From positions 1-45,344 of the forward strand of contig NZ_CAJWCF010000026.1 of the NCBI RefSeq assembly GCF_913020055.1: 45,344 nucleotides of DNA. Direction: 5' to 3'. Source of the stretch: an uncultured Paraglaciecola sp. (lineage in GTDB: Bacteria > Pseudomonadota > Gammaproteobacteria > Enterobacterales > Alteromonadaceae). Under the pieces are notes generated by a model. The model saw nothing but the letters and a program-made list of their open reading frames with translations. It did no database searches and was not told the origin of the DNA. Each line of letters begins with the position of its first letter. The first letter of the stretch is position 1. A program made the position numbers and the translations under genes. Positions 26,801 through 34,215 of this stretch are shown here, one piece after another.

Positions 26801-27255
26801 TTACCCGCATCCTTTTGCCCAGACACTAGGAAAAATGCTGAACCAATGGCTTTTAATTGTAGCGCGATATAAGGAATAGTCGCTAATAAGGCAATGATAG
26901 TGACGAGTAAGGCAACCGTCTGTCTTTTTCCGTAACGAGAAGAGATAAAATCGGCAATAGTGGTGATATGTTGTTTTTTGCTTACTTGTGTAAGCTTTAA
27001 TAAAAATCGATAACCAAATAGATACAGTAGAGTCGGGCCAAGTAATATGGGCAAATAACTCCACGTATTTCGAGTTGCTTCCCCTACAGAACCAAAAAAC
27101 GTCCAGGCTGTACAGTAAATCGCCAATGCCAAAGAATAGATAGCCGGATGTGAAGTTAGCTTTTTTGCACTTACTGAATGACTGTCACCCCAACGTGCCA
27201 ACCAGAATAAACATGCCAAATAAGCAATGGCTAGCGCAACCCAACCTAAACCCAT
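23824..27255 (-). CDS. crbS: SLC5/STAC-type hybrid sensor histidine kinase, CrbS-like
   Basis: A 1143-residue membrane sensor. Residues 1 to about 480 form a sodium/solute-symporter (SLC5) domain of about 13 helices. A STAC-like linker follows (about 490-570), then a PAS domain (about 620-730), a coiled coil, HisKA with H794 in LALASHDILQPLNAAKLYL, and a HATPase domain (LLSNAIKYTPTGK, WDTGTGI, GFGLGLGVV). A C-terminal receiver domain (about 1018-1143, LMDYHLDKGENG) completes it. This matches CrbS/MxtR kinases that control acs through CrbR. The transporter-like domain may sense or move acetate. The gene is convergent with crbR and divergent from the ABC operon. A CrbR-type dyad lies upstream, 35 bp from a TAGAGT -10-like element, which suggests autoregulation. 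Confidence 0.9.
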   Translation of the reverse strand: MGLGWVALAIAYLACLFWLARWGDSHSVSAKKLTSHPAIYSLALAIYCTAWTFFGSVGEATRNTWSYLPILLGPTLLYLFGYRFLLKLTQVSKKQHITTIADFISSRYGKRQTVALLVTIIALLATIPYIALQLKAIGSAFFLVSGQKDAGNVVLGATLFIALFSIYFGTQRTDVTEYRRGLILAISFESIIKLTALICVAFYGYYWWQQQSSEPMLLSFVSYEVLDNFQSTSFWAQTLMAAAAVICLPRQFHVAVIDNLSLSHIKTARWLFPLYLGLMAAVIPIIAVAGQAMLGGSGNEPDTYVLGLAIMSESLALKMLVFLGGLSAATAMIVVATLTLSTMLTNDVILPKFLATRSHQQHSPDYTRTILMIRRIVIGVLLLLAYLYQQQMTNSRSLASIGLIAFSLVIQLLPAIVGGLYWKRGHAHGVYAGLIVGVSVWVLWLILPIINESSGIILHNNAISEGAILSLIANTMAYVLFSMFAQTRLIDRIQAEAFVTSIETRGEHYDKHPLSTTVGDLITLLSTFLGESRCQMLIKEYQKRQGIILSFDQRPHKNFVVFSERALGGVIGASSAKVLVDSALSGKRLNFEEVVNFFDDTTQAIQFNISALFTSLESLEQGISVIDRNLDLVAWNKSYVALFDYPDDLITVGTPIEILVRYNAERGECGVGNVDTLVQKRLEHMRCGTSHRFLRQRSDGRVIEMVGNPLPGGGFVTSFNDVTQHIEIQHALKEANIDLENRIQKRSEEVQTINAELHLEIERRADAEKELVSARKNAEVANANKTHFLALASHDILQPLNAAKLYLSALQEVSLEKDASQIVQKLGESLNASEALIATLLDIARLDQGDMKPRYSAVSIKALVSPLIDELSMNAEEKGLQLKYRLQDLWLKTDRTYLYRILQNLLSNAIKYTPTGKVLLSVRKRRDKVLLQVWDTGTGIHQEELNNIFGDFYRSGDHSQQGFGLGLGVVARLSKQLNALVEVRSILGRGSCFSIELPSCAAVEPVSIKKASGNKVGLAGLRVLCVDDKQENLDAMLTFLDKWQVNVTTALTSDEAMAALKVSEPQVILMDYHLDKGENGLQLVAKIRKFLGYPIPVILVTANQDDEIITEAFKANCNYLSKPVKPAKLRSLLQAVQVEGAKQ

Positions 27256-27291
27256 ATATTTCCTTGCAGCTAACTTAAACCAATGTACATG

Positions 27292-27297
27292 ACTCTA
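27292..27297 (-). promoter_or_regulatory. Putative -10 of the crbS promoter (TAGAGT)
   Basis: On the minus strand TAGAGT (27297-27292) stands 36 bp before the crbS start codon and 35 bp from the centre of the dyad at 27322-27337. The identical hexamer occurs at the matching place before acs (21218-21223). Confidence 0.45.
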
Positions 27298-27321
27298 ACA
27301 TAGCTTTATTAACAAACTAAC

Positions 27322-27337
27322 TAAGACCATGGTCGCA
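27322..27337. promoter_or_regulatory. CrbR-type dyad 3 (crbS side)
   Basis: TAAGACCATGGTCGCA has the perfect core GACCATGGTC. It lies 67 bp upstream of the crbS start in the crbS/ABC gap. A degraded copy (CTAACCTTAGTCACG) may lie at about 27364-27378. Confidence 0.6.
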
Positions 27338-27436
27338 TTTACTGATGCAACCACCGGACTAAACTAACCTTAGTCACGAAACCCCGAGCAAGTTTAAGAA
27401 AGAAATAAATTAAACAATGCAAATTAATTTGGGGAA

Positions 27437-27453
27437 ATAGACCAAGGTCTTAT
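27437..27453. promoter_or_regulatory. CrbR-type dyad 4 (ABC transporter side)
   Basis: ATAGACCAAGGTCTTAT contains AGACC-AA-GGTCT, palindromic except for the centre. It lies 118 bp before the start codon of the binding-protein gene, with an A/T-rich -10-like TAAAAAT near 27476-27482 at about the same spacing as at acs. Confidence 0.6.
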
Positions 27454-27570
27454 GGCTGAACGAAAAGGCATGCTGTAAAAATAACTTAGTGAAGTAAAAA
27501 TGCAGCATAAAAATAACAAGTGTTTAACTGAGTGTTTACAATCCACCATAAACGTTAATAGGGGTTTCTA

Positions 27571-28941
27571 ATGAGCAATAAAGACAAGAATGACAATAAC
27601 CTAGCGAATACCAGACGTAGTTTTATGAAAAAATCGGCAACTGCCGGCATCATCGCCGCAAGTAGCGCACCGACGTTTTTCATGAAAAACGCCTTTGCTG
27701 CAGACGGTAGTTTCAGAAACATGCCGGGCATGGGTAAGAGTATCAAACTGGGATTTAACGTCCCTCAATCTGGTGCTTACGCAGATGAGGGTGCCGATGA
27801 GCTTCGCGCATACAAGCTAGCGGTCAAACATCTTAATGGTGAAGGCGACGGTGGTTTAATGAACACCATGAAGCCACTATCATTGAAAGGCAACGGCATA
27901 CTTGGCAAGAAAGTAGAGTATGTAACGGGTGATACTCAGACCAAGTCAGACGCAGCTCGTGCATCTGCTAAGCGTATGATCGAAAAAGACGGCGCATTAA
28001 TGATTACTGGAGGTTCATCTTCTGGCGTTGCTGTTGCGGTACAAAGTTTATGTCAGGAAATGGGCATCATTTTTATGTCAGGACTGACCCACTCGAATGA
28101 CACTACTGGTAAAGATAAACGTCGTTACGGTTTCCGTCATTTCTTCAATGCTAAAATGTCAGGCTCAGCACTAGGTCCAGTGCTGAAAGAAGAAATGGGT
28201 ACTGAACGTCAGGCTTACCATTTAACTGCCGATTACACTTGGGGTTGGACACAAGAAGAATCAATTAAGGAAACAACAGAAGCCTTAGGCTGGAAAACCA
28301 CCGCAACAGTTAAAACACCGGTTGGAGCAGGAGATTTTTCTCAGTACATCACGCCAATCCTTAACTCTGGCGCCGATACATTGATCCTCAATCACTACGG
28401 TAAGGACATGATTAACTCCTTGACGCAAGCTGTGCAGTTTGGCTTACGTGACAAACAAGTGAACGGCAAAAACTTTGAAATCATCGTGCCGCTATATTCT
28501 CGTTTAATGGCACAGGGTGCAGGAGAAAATCTTAAAGGTATTTTAGGTACCACTAACTGGAACTGGGCATTAACTGATGCAGGTTCAATGGCCTTTGTTA
28601 AGTCATTTGGTGCAGAGTATGGTTTCCCACCGTCACAGGCAGCACATACTTGTTATGTTCAAACCTTGTTGTATGCCAATGCTTGTGAAATGGCAGGTAC
28701 CTTCTACCCACCTGCAGTAATTAAAGCGTTAGAAGGCTTTAAATTCGATGGTATGGGTAATGGTGAAACTGAGTATCGCGCCGAAGATCACCAGTGCTTT
28801 AAAAACGTATTGGTTGTACGTGGTAATCAGAACCCTACTAGTCAGTTTGATTTATTGGAAATTGTTAAAGAAGTGCCAAGATCTCAAGTTGAATATGATG
28901 CATCGATATTCGGTGGTGAATTAGGTCCATACAAAGTATAG
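27571..28941 (+). CDS. ABC transporter substrate-binding protein (LivK/UrtA-type) with Tat signal
   Basis: A 456-residue periplasmic type-I binding protein. The N-terminus carries a twin-arginine motif (TRRSFMKKSATAG) before a hydrophobic segment and a cleavage site near NAFA, so it is exported folded by Tat. The mature part has the LivK/AmiC pattern: KLGFNVPQSGAYADEGADEL, MITGGSSSGVAVAVQ, TADYTWGWTQEE and FSQYITPILNSGADTLIL. It heads a five-gene operon with LivH, LivM, LivG and LivF homologues. Such transporters carry branched-chain amino acids, urea, short amides or small acids. A CrbR-type dyad upstream suggests a substrate feeding acetyl-CoA metabolism, but this is inference. A terminator-like hairpin follows the gene. 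Confidence 0.85.
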   Translation: MSNKDKNDNNLANTRRSFMKKSATAGIIAASSAPTFFMKNAFAADGSFRNMPGMGKSIKLGFNVPQSGAYADEGADELRAYKLAVKHLNGEGDGGLMNTMKPLSLKGNGILGKKVEYVTGDTQTKSDAARASAKRMIEKDGALMITGGSSSGVAVAVQSLCQEMGIIFMSGLTHSNDTTGKDKRRYGFRHFFNAKMSGSALGPVLKEEMGTERQAYHLTADYTWGWTQEESIKETTEALGWKTTATVKTPVGAGDFSQYITPILNSGADTLILNHYGKDMINSLTQAVQFGLRDKQVNGKNFEIIVPLYSRLMAQGAGENLKGILGTTNWNWALTDAGSMAFVKSFGAEYGFPPSQAAHTCYVQTLLYANACEMAGTFYPPAVIKALEGFKFDGMGNGETEYRAEDHQCFKNVLVVRGNQNPTSQFDLLEIVKEVPRSQVEYDASIFGGELGPYKV

Positions 28942-28961
28942 AAATGGCCTAACCTCAAGTT

Positions 28962-28998
28962 AAGCCATGTCACAAAAGGTGATATGGCTTGTTTTTTT
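28962..28998 (+). terminator. Intra-operon intrinsic terminator after the binding-protein gene
   Basis: AAGCCATGTCAC (28962-28973) pairs with GTGATATGGCTT (28979-28990), 12 bp with one G-T wobble, loop AAAAG. The sequence GTTTTTTT follows. It lies between the binding-protein gene and the permease genes and probably allows partial read-through. Confidence 0.9.
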
Positions 28999-29025
28999 AA
29001 CTTATTAATGCTGAAGTAAAAATTT

Positions 29026-30042
29026 ATGGATGTTTTCTTAATTCAACTACTCAATGGTCTAGACAAAGGCGGTGCTTACGCACTGATTGCCCTCGGTTTG
29101 ACACTGGCCTTTGGCACGCTAGGCATTGTTAATTTCGCCCATGGCGCCTTGTTTATGTTGGGTGCATTTTGTGCAGTAACGGTTCAGCAAATTCTGACTA
29201 TGTCGGTAAAAGTCAGAGATGAGAGCATTACCTTTTTTGAAGCCTACAAAGAACAACCCTATTTAGAAATTTGGTGGGGGGACACTGGTACAGCCATTAT
29301 TGATTATGCCGTTCCTATATCAATTCTCTTCGTTATACCGATTATGTTACTCATAGGTCTTGCACTTGAAAGAGGTTTGATAAAACACTTTTACAAACGC
29401 TCTCACGCAGAACAAATTTTGGTTACTTTTGGTTTGGCCATTGTATTGCAAGAAATTATTCGCGCGTTTTTTGGTGCAAACCCAATACCGACGCCTGCTC
29501 CCGATATTGTGGCTGGTAGTGCAGCGATAGGCTCATTCCTGGGTTTAAGTGATAACTTGGTTTATCCATGGTGGCGCCTTATTTACTTAGCATTTTCATC
29601 TTTAGTTATTTTTGGCGTATTTGCCTTCTTAAAATTCACCACCTTTGGCATGGTAGTGCGCGCCGGCATGGCAGACCGCGAGACGGTAGGCTTATTAGGA
29701 ATAAATGTGCAGCGTAAATTTACCATTGTTTTTGGCCTCGCCGCTGTTGTGGCAGGTGTGGCTGGTGCAATGTATGCCCCTATATTACCTCCTGATTATC
29801 ATATGGGTATGGACTTTCTAGTCCTATCATTTGTGGTGGTCGTGGTTGGTGGAATGGGTTCTCTGGGCGGCGCAGTGACGGCTGGTTTTTTACTTGGGAT
29901 CCTGCAATCTTTTGCTTCAATGAATGAATTTAAGGCGATATTTCCGGGTATCGACCAAATTATAATTTATCTGGTAGCAGTAATTGTTTTATTAGTTAGG
30001 CCTCGTGGTCTGATGGGGCGTGAAGGAGTGATGGAGGACTAA
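29026..30042 (+). CDS. Branched-chain amino acid-type ABC permease, LivH family
   Basis: Inner-membrane permease of 338 residues with about eight helices. The N-terminus [20 protein letters not shown], then [20 protein letters not shown], is the LivH/UrtB signature. [38 protein letters not shown] and [17 protein letters not shown] near the C-terminus complete the family pattern. It pairs with the LivM-type subunit encoded immediately downstream (1-bp stop/start overlap) to form the membrane channel. An inserted hydrophilic stretch near residues 60-85 ([17 protein letters not shown]) is longer than in the classical LivH. The ATG start has no strong ribosome-binding site. Confidence 0.9.
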   Translation: MDVFLIQLLNGLDKGGAYALIALGLTLAFGTLGIVNFAHGALFMLGAFCAVTVQQILTMSVKVRDESITFFEAYKEQPYLEIWWGDTGTAIIDYAVPISILFVIPIMLLIGLALERGLIKHFYKRSHAEQILVTFGLAIVLQEIIRAFFGANPIPTPAPDIVAGSAAIGSFLGLSDNLVYPWWRLIYLAFSSLVIFGVFAFLKFTTFGMVVRAGMADRETVGLLGINVQRKFTIVFGLAAVVAGVAGAMYAPILPPDYHMGMDFLVLSFVVVVVGGMGSLGGAVTAGFLLGILQSFASMNEFKAIFPGIDQIIIYLVAVIVLLVRPRGLMGREGVMED

Positions 30043-31244
30043 TGATGAAATTAACGCTTAAAAATAATTTATTCGTGATGCTGATTTTTTCAGTAGTCGT
30101 GTTGACTGCTCCAATTTGGTTATCTCCAATAGGTGCAAACTACCCAGATTTACTGCAGAAGTTTGCTATATTTGGAATTTTTGCCATTGGTTTTAATATC
30201 TTGTTTGGGCTGACTGGTTACCTATCGTTTGGCCACGCGACCTTCTTGGGTATTGGTTCTTACTCAGCAGTATGGTGTTTCAAATTATTTAGCATGAACG
30301 TGTTACCTGGTATTGTTATGGGCACCGTTATTGCTGGTATATTTGCTTTCCTGATAGGTTATGTGAGTCTACGTCGTTCGGGGATCTACTTTTCTATCCT
30401 CACTCTGGCTTTTGCTCAAATGTCATATAGCTTGGCTTACTCAGTACTGACTCCCATTACTAATGGTGAGACTGGTTTACAATTATCCTCTGAAGATCCT
30501 CGTTATCTCGATGCGTTATTTTCAGTTGAAGTTACTGAGGGATTACCGTCGACTAACCTATTTGGTCAATTGATGAGTGGTTATCCTGGTTTCTACTTTT
30601 GTGCGACCTTGTTGATAATTGGATTTTATATTTCACTTAAGATCTTTCGTTCACCTTTTGGCCTAAAGCTAAGAGCGATAAAGTCTAATCAAACACGTAT
30701 GCGCTACACCGGTTTTAATACTCGCCCTTACCTATTAACTGCCTTTATTATTTCTGGCATGTATGCAGGATTGGCAGGCTCTTTAATGGCGGTCACCGAT
30801 CCGCTAGCAGGAGCCGAACGGATGCAATGGACAGCTTCCGGTGAAGTGGTATTGATGACAATCTTAGGAGGCTCAGGAACATTATTGGGACCTTTATTCG
30901 GGGTTACCATCATAAAATATTTCGAAAATATATTTTCCGCTATGAACACCTCCACTCTGAATGAATTTTTTAGCTTTTTACCTGAGTTTTTGCAGAGCAT
31001 TATGGTTTCTATTTCCCAACATTTTGTTGGTGAAGGCTGGCACCTGACACTAGGTGCGCTATTTATGTTGGTGGTGATATTTTTGCCTGGAGGGGTTATG
31101 GAAGGGGTAACCTTAATCAACAAACATGTCAGGTTAAAACTGGGCCTGAGGTACGATGATCCCTCAGTAGCACAAAGTGAACCAAGCGGTATAGAGGCAG
31201 CTCCAGCTTCCTTAACTGATAGCCAGAAAGAGGAAAAGAAATGA
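30042..31244 (+). CDS. Branched-chain amino acid-type ABC permease, LivM family
   Basis: The second membrane subunit, 400 residues, carries LivM/UrtC signatures: [79 protein letters not shown] and [16 protein letters not shown] hydrophilic C-terminal tail (residues 365-400) extends beyond the last helix. Two adjacent ATGs (30042 and 30045) follow GGAGG at 30033-30037, and the second has the better spacing. The stop overlaps the livG-type start by four bases, implying translational coupling. Confidence 0.9.
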   Translation: MMKLTLKNNLFVMLIFSVVVLTAPIWLSPIGANYPDLLQKFAIFGIFAIGFNILFGLTGYLSFGHATFLGIGSYSAVWCFKLFSMNVLPGIVMGTVIAGIFAFLIGYVSLRRSGIYFSILTLAFAQMSYSLAYSVLTPITNGETGLQLSSEDPRYLDALFSVEVTEGLPSTNLFGQLMSGYPGFYFCATLLIIGFYISLKIFRSPFGLKLRAIKSNQTRMRYTGFNTRPYLLTAFIISGMYAGLAGSLMAVTDPLAGAERMQWTASGEVVLMTILGGSGTLLGPLFGVTIIKYFENIFSAMNTSTLNEFFSFLPEFLQSIMVSISQHFVGEGWHLTLGALFMLVVIFLPGGVMEGVTLINKHVRLKLGLRYDDPSVAQSEPSGIEAAPASLTDSQKEEKK

Positions 31245-32002
31245 GTTATATCCTCGATATTCAAGGTGTAAACAAAACCTTTGGTGGTTTGCACGCCCTA
31301 TCCGATATTCAGTTAAAAATTGAAGCGGGAACTACCCATGCGATTATTGGCCCAAATGGCGCAGGAAAGTCTACTTTGCTTAACTGTTGCATTGGTAAGC
31401 TGATCCCTGACACTGGAAGCGTGACATTCAATGGCATGAACATGATTGGTAAAAAGCCACATGAAATTAATCATGCTGGCATGGTGCGGGTATTTCAAAC
31501 ACCGGAAATTTTTCCTGATTTGACCCTATTGCAAAACGTGATGATCCCGGCTCTAGCCAAACGGGATGGTATGTTTAGTTTTAATCCATTTAAGAGCATG
31601 TCCCGAGAGGGGGTTATTCAGCAAGAAGCCATGCAAGCTCTACATGATATTGGTTTAGAAAAAAGCTGCGATCAACACGCTGGGAGTATTTCAAGGGGTG
31701 ACAAGCGTCGTTTAGAAGTTGCCATGGGTTTAATCCAAAAACCCAGCTTGCTTCTTTTAGACGAACCCACAGCCGGTATGGCGCGACATGATACTAACGC
31801 GACCATTGATTTGCTTAAACGACTGACAAGCGATGGTATGACCAAAGTGATCATTGAGCATGATATGCATGTGGTATTTAGTTTAGCCGACACCATAAGT
31901 GTATTGGCCCAGGGGCGAATTATCGCTACAGGAAGCCCCGAAGAAATTCGTAATAATCCAAAAGTAAAAGAAGCCTATTTAGGAGAGTCCGAGGATGAGT
32001 GA
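31241..32002 (+). CDS. ABC transporter ATP-binding protein, LivG family
   Basis: A cytoplasmic ATPase subunit of 253 residues. Walker A is GPNGAGKST (about residues 38-46), Walker B is [10 protein letters not shown], and the switch histidine is in [10 protein letters not shown]. The signature loop reads [14 protein letters not shown], where the typical LSxGQ has become SRGD, an uncommon variant also met in some UrtD-like ATPases. [20 protein letters not shown] is the Q-loop region of the LivG type. It overlaps livM by 4 bp and livF by 8 bp, so the complex is probably translated as a coupled set. It works with LivF as the ATPase pair. Confidence 0.9.
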   Translation: MSYILDIQGVNKTFGGLHALSDIQLKIEAGTTHAIIGPNGAGKSTLLNCCIGKLIPDTGSVTFNGMNMIGKKPHEINHAGMVRVFQTPEIFPDLTLLQNVMIPALAKRDGMFSFNPFKSMSREGVIQQEAMQALHDIGLEKSCDQHAGSISRGDKRRLEVAMGLIQKPSLLLLDEPTAGMARHDTNATIDLLKRLTSDGMTKVIIEHDMHVVFSLADTISVLAQGRIIATGSPEEIRNNPKVKEAYLGESEDE

Positions 32003-32783
32003 GACAGTCAGTAATGAAATAATCGGAACCAAAAATCCTACTGAGACTGTTAAACCTGTCACTAGTAAGGGTTCGGCACCTGCCTTCTTTTCTTGCTGGG
32101 ATATGCACTCTTACTATGGTGAGAGTTATATAGTGCAAGGGGTGAGTTTTGATATAAGACAAGGTGAAGTGCTGGCGCTTCTGGGCCGTAATGGTGCAGG
32201 AAAAACCACCACACTGCGTTCTATAGCTAGAATGGATAGTCCGAGTGTTTCACACGGTGAACTTTGGCTAGATCATAAACCTTTGCATAACATGTCTTCT
32301 CACGAGGCGTCCCAATCAGGGGTGGCATTAGTACCGGAAGATCGCAGAATTATTGCAGGCTTAACGGTTGAAGAGAATCTGGTTCTGGCGCAAATTGCAC
32401 CGCCTATTGGATGGTCTATAGAAAGGATCTATGAACATTTTCCTCGTTTGGCAGAGCGTCGTAACCAAATGGGCACTACCCTTTCTGGTGGTGAACAGCA
32501 AATGTTAGCCGTAGCCAGAGCACTAGCACGAGACATCAAATTATTGCTGTTAGATGAACCGTATGAAGGGTTGGCTCCGGTAATTGTGCATGAAATAGCG
32601 TCAATAGTGGACAGTATCAAAAAACAGGGTATTACTACTATTATCGTAGAGCAAAATGCAGTAGCGGCTTTGAGACTCGCCGACCGAGCGATCATCTTGG
32701 ATATGGGTACTATAGTGTTTGATGGCACAGCTCAAGAGGTGATGGATAACGAAGAGCTTCGTCATGAGTATCTGGCGATATAA
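31995..32783 (+). CDS. ABC transporter ATP-binding protein, LivF family
   Basis: The last gene of the operon, 262 residues. Walker A is GRNGAGKTT (about residues 63-71), the signature is LSGGEQQMLAVARALA, and Walker B is LLLLDEPYEGLAP, with the switch histidine replaced by the Q of VEQN as usual in LivF. The protein has an unusual hydrophilic N-terminal extension of about 30 residues before the family start (FFSCWDMHSYYGESYIVQGV). It overlaps livG by eight bases. Downstream, a CAGCAACT/AGTTGGCTG hairpin without a T-run lies at about 32787-32810, so termination may be Rho-dependent. Confidence 0.9.
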   Translation: MSETVSNEIIGTKNPTETVKPVTSKGSAPAFFSCWDMHSYYGESYIVQGVSFDIRQGEVLALLGRNGAGKTTTLRSIARMDSPSVSHGELWLDHKPLHNMSSHEASQSGVALVPEDRRIIAGLTVEENLVLAQIAPPIGWSIERIYEHFPRLAERRNQMGTTLSGGEQQMLAVARALARDIKLLLLDEPYEGLAPVIVHEIASIVDSIKKQGITTIIVEQNAVAALRLADRAIILDMGTIVFDGTAQEVMDNEELRHEYLAI

Positions 32784-33033
32784 CCGCAGCAACTTACGTT
32801 AGTTGGCTGTACAATCTGATGCTGATGGATACTATTATCTCATCAGTAGTATAAATAAACAACGCTTGGCCTAGGGTCTAGAGAAATCTAGTCCTGATGG
32901 CCACAGCTTTCTTGGCTATCAAACATAAGTTCCTCCAAGAATAGAATCTAGCCTCCGTTCAGAACAGACATCACGTCTAAACAAAGCATTATTCATTTTA
33001 GCAAGTAATCCCAAACAGCTTATTTCTAATGAC
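32784..33033. other. Gap between convergent livF and gntR genes
   Basis: The 250 bp between two 3' ends hold an imperfect hairpin near 32787-32810 and no gene. I see no strong intrinsic terminator for either gene. Confidence 0.5.
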
Positions 33034-33783
33034 TTATCCCAATTCCACTAAATAATGATAATTGTCACTACGACAGCGACTGAGTCTAAATTCAATAGCC
33101 TTATTATCTAACGAATGAGTAACTCTTGTAACTTCGAGCAAGGGATCACCTTCTTTAATATCTAACATTTGTGCATCATTTTTTGTTGCAAGCACTGCCT
33201 TGATACTGTCACTCGTATCTCGTACTGTCAGATTAAATTGAGTTTGATAAAAATGGTAAAGAGTGTGCGGTACTTCTTGCTGCGTTTCCAATATAGAAAA
33301 ATATTTGTGGGGTAAAAATATGGTTTCAGCAATACAAAATTCATTATTTAGAATTCGTCTTCTTCGCAACACTATGACTTTGGCTTTAGGCTCTAACTCT
33401 AATGCTTGGGCAACCTGCTTAGTCGCCACTTTGGTTTCCACTGACAATAGTTCAGCTTTAGGTAACTCAGGGCTTTTTCCATCGGCAACTAATGGAAAAA
33501 ACCGATATAAACTATGATGACCTGTATGCTCAGATACAAATGTGCCAATACCTTGCTTACGGTTCAATATTTTAGCATCAGTTAAACTGTTTAATGCTTT
33601 ACGCACAGTGCCTTGGCTCACATTCAACTCGCTTGCCAATTGAAATTCGTTTGGCAACATTTCACCTGGCTTCCAACGTTGTTCAACAATCAGCTGAGTC
33701 ACGTGTTCTTCAACTTGCTTGTATAGTGGCTGGAACGCCAAACCTGGATGGCTGAGTTTGTTATCAAAACGATTTTTATTCAT
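33034..33783 (-). CDS. GntR-family regulator, HutC/FarR subfamily (UTRA domain)
   Basis: About 249 residues. The N-terminal GntR winged helix-turn-helix (about residues 20-85) reads FQPLYKQVEEHVTQLIVEQR, then WKPGEMLPNEFQLASELNVS and QGTVRKALNSLTDAKILNRK, ending in QGIGTFV. The C-terminal UTRA effector domain (about 100-245) ends with LLEVTRVTHSLDNKAIEFRL and SRCRSDNYHY. HutC/FarR regulators are mostly repressors released by a sugar phosphate or metabolite. The gene is divergent from a GH31-TRAP operon, and perfect palindromes occur before that operon and before the TonB receptor gene, so it is the likely regulator of both. Start: ATG at 33783; a TTG at 33798 would add five residues. Confidence 0.9.
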   Translation of the reverse strand: MNKNRFDNKLSHPGLAFQPLYKQVEEHVTQLIVEQRWKPGEMLPNEFQLASELNVSQGTVRKALNSLTDAKILNRKQGIGTFVSEHTGHHSLYRFFPLVADGKSPELPKAELLSVETKVATKQVAQALELEPKAKVIVLRRRRILNNEFCIAETIFLPHKYFSILETQQEVPHTLYHFYQTQFNLTVRDTSDSIKAVLATKNDAQMLDIKEGDPLLEVTRVTHSLDNKAIEFRLSRCRSDNYHYLVELG

Positions 33784-34071
33784 GGATCTGAACTGCAAAT
33801 GAACATGGCTCTAGAGTATTATTAACTGCCACTCTTGCACAAGATAATAAATAGATATTGTGCTAAAAAATGTAGGCCTAAGTGATTGACAAAATTTAGG
33901 AATAGTTAGTAACCTGAACGTTGAGTATGTTAACCCCCTAAGCCAATACATTTTATACTTCTAACATTCTGTTTTTATTATAGTTAATTTGAATAGATCA
34001 GTACGTGTTCAACTGTAATAGGTTAGCCAGATTGACACTTAACAAACACACCAATCGATTATCCTCCTCGA
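33784..34071. other. Divergent promoter region of gntR and the GH31 operon (gntR side)
   Basis: AT-rich with no gene. It should contain the gntR promoter, which I could not fix, and a TTGACA-like sequence near 33886-33891 without a convincing partner. The promoter and operator of the GH31 operon lie just to the right. Confidence 0.4.
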
Positions 34072-34098
34072 TTGACAAAAATTTAACACTACTATAAC
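34072..34098 (+). promoter_or_regulatory. Candidate promoter of the GH31-TRAP operon
   Basis: A perfect TTGACA (34072-34077) and TATAAC (34093-34098) are separated by 15 bp; TAACTT at 34095-34100 would give 17 bp. The predicted start site falls inside the palindrome that follows, leaving a leader of about 110 bases. Confidence 0.5.
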
Positions 34099-34102
34099 TT
34101 AC

Positions 34103-34116
34103 GTCTTATATAAGAT
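34103..34116. promoter_or_regulatory. Predicted GntR operator 1
   Basis: TCTTATATAAGA (34104-34115) is a perfect 12-bp palindrome inside GTCTTATATAAGAT, beginning about five bases after the -10-like hexamer. The same palindrome precedes the TonB receptor gene. Confidence 0.65.
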
Positions 34117-34215
34117 TAATAATACACTTTTTATTCATACTTGATTTGTTGTGCCAAAATCAATTTCTGATGAATATATGTAGCTTTAGTAAACGTCCAG
34201 AGGTTACCTTTATCC

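Noticed and set aside
34103..34116. The TCTTATATAAGA palindrome as a further CrbR-type site
   Set aside because: It contains the same half-site but in reversed order and lacks the GACCnnGGTC core. Its position at the start site and its second copy before the receptor gene fit the adjacent GntR repressor better.
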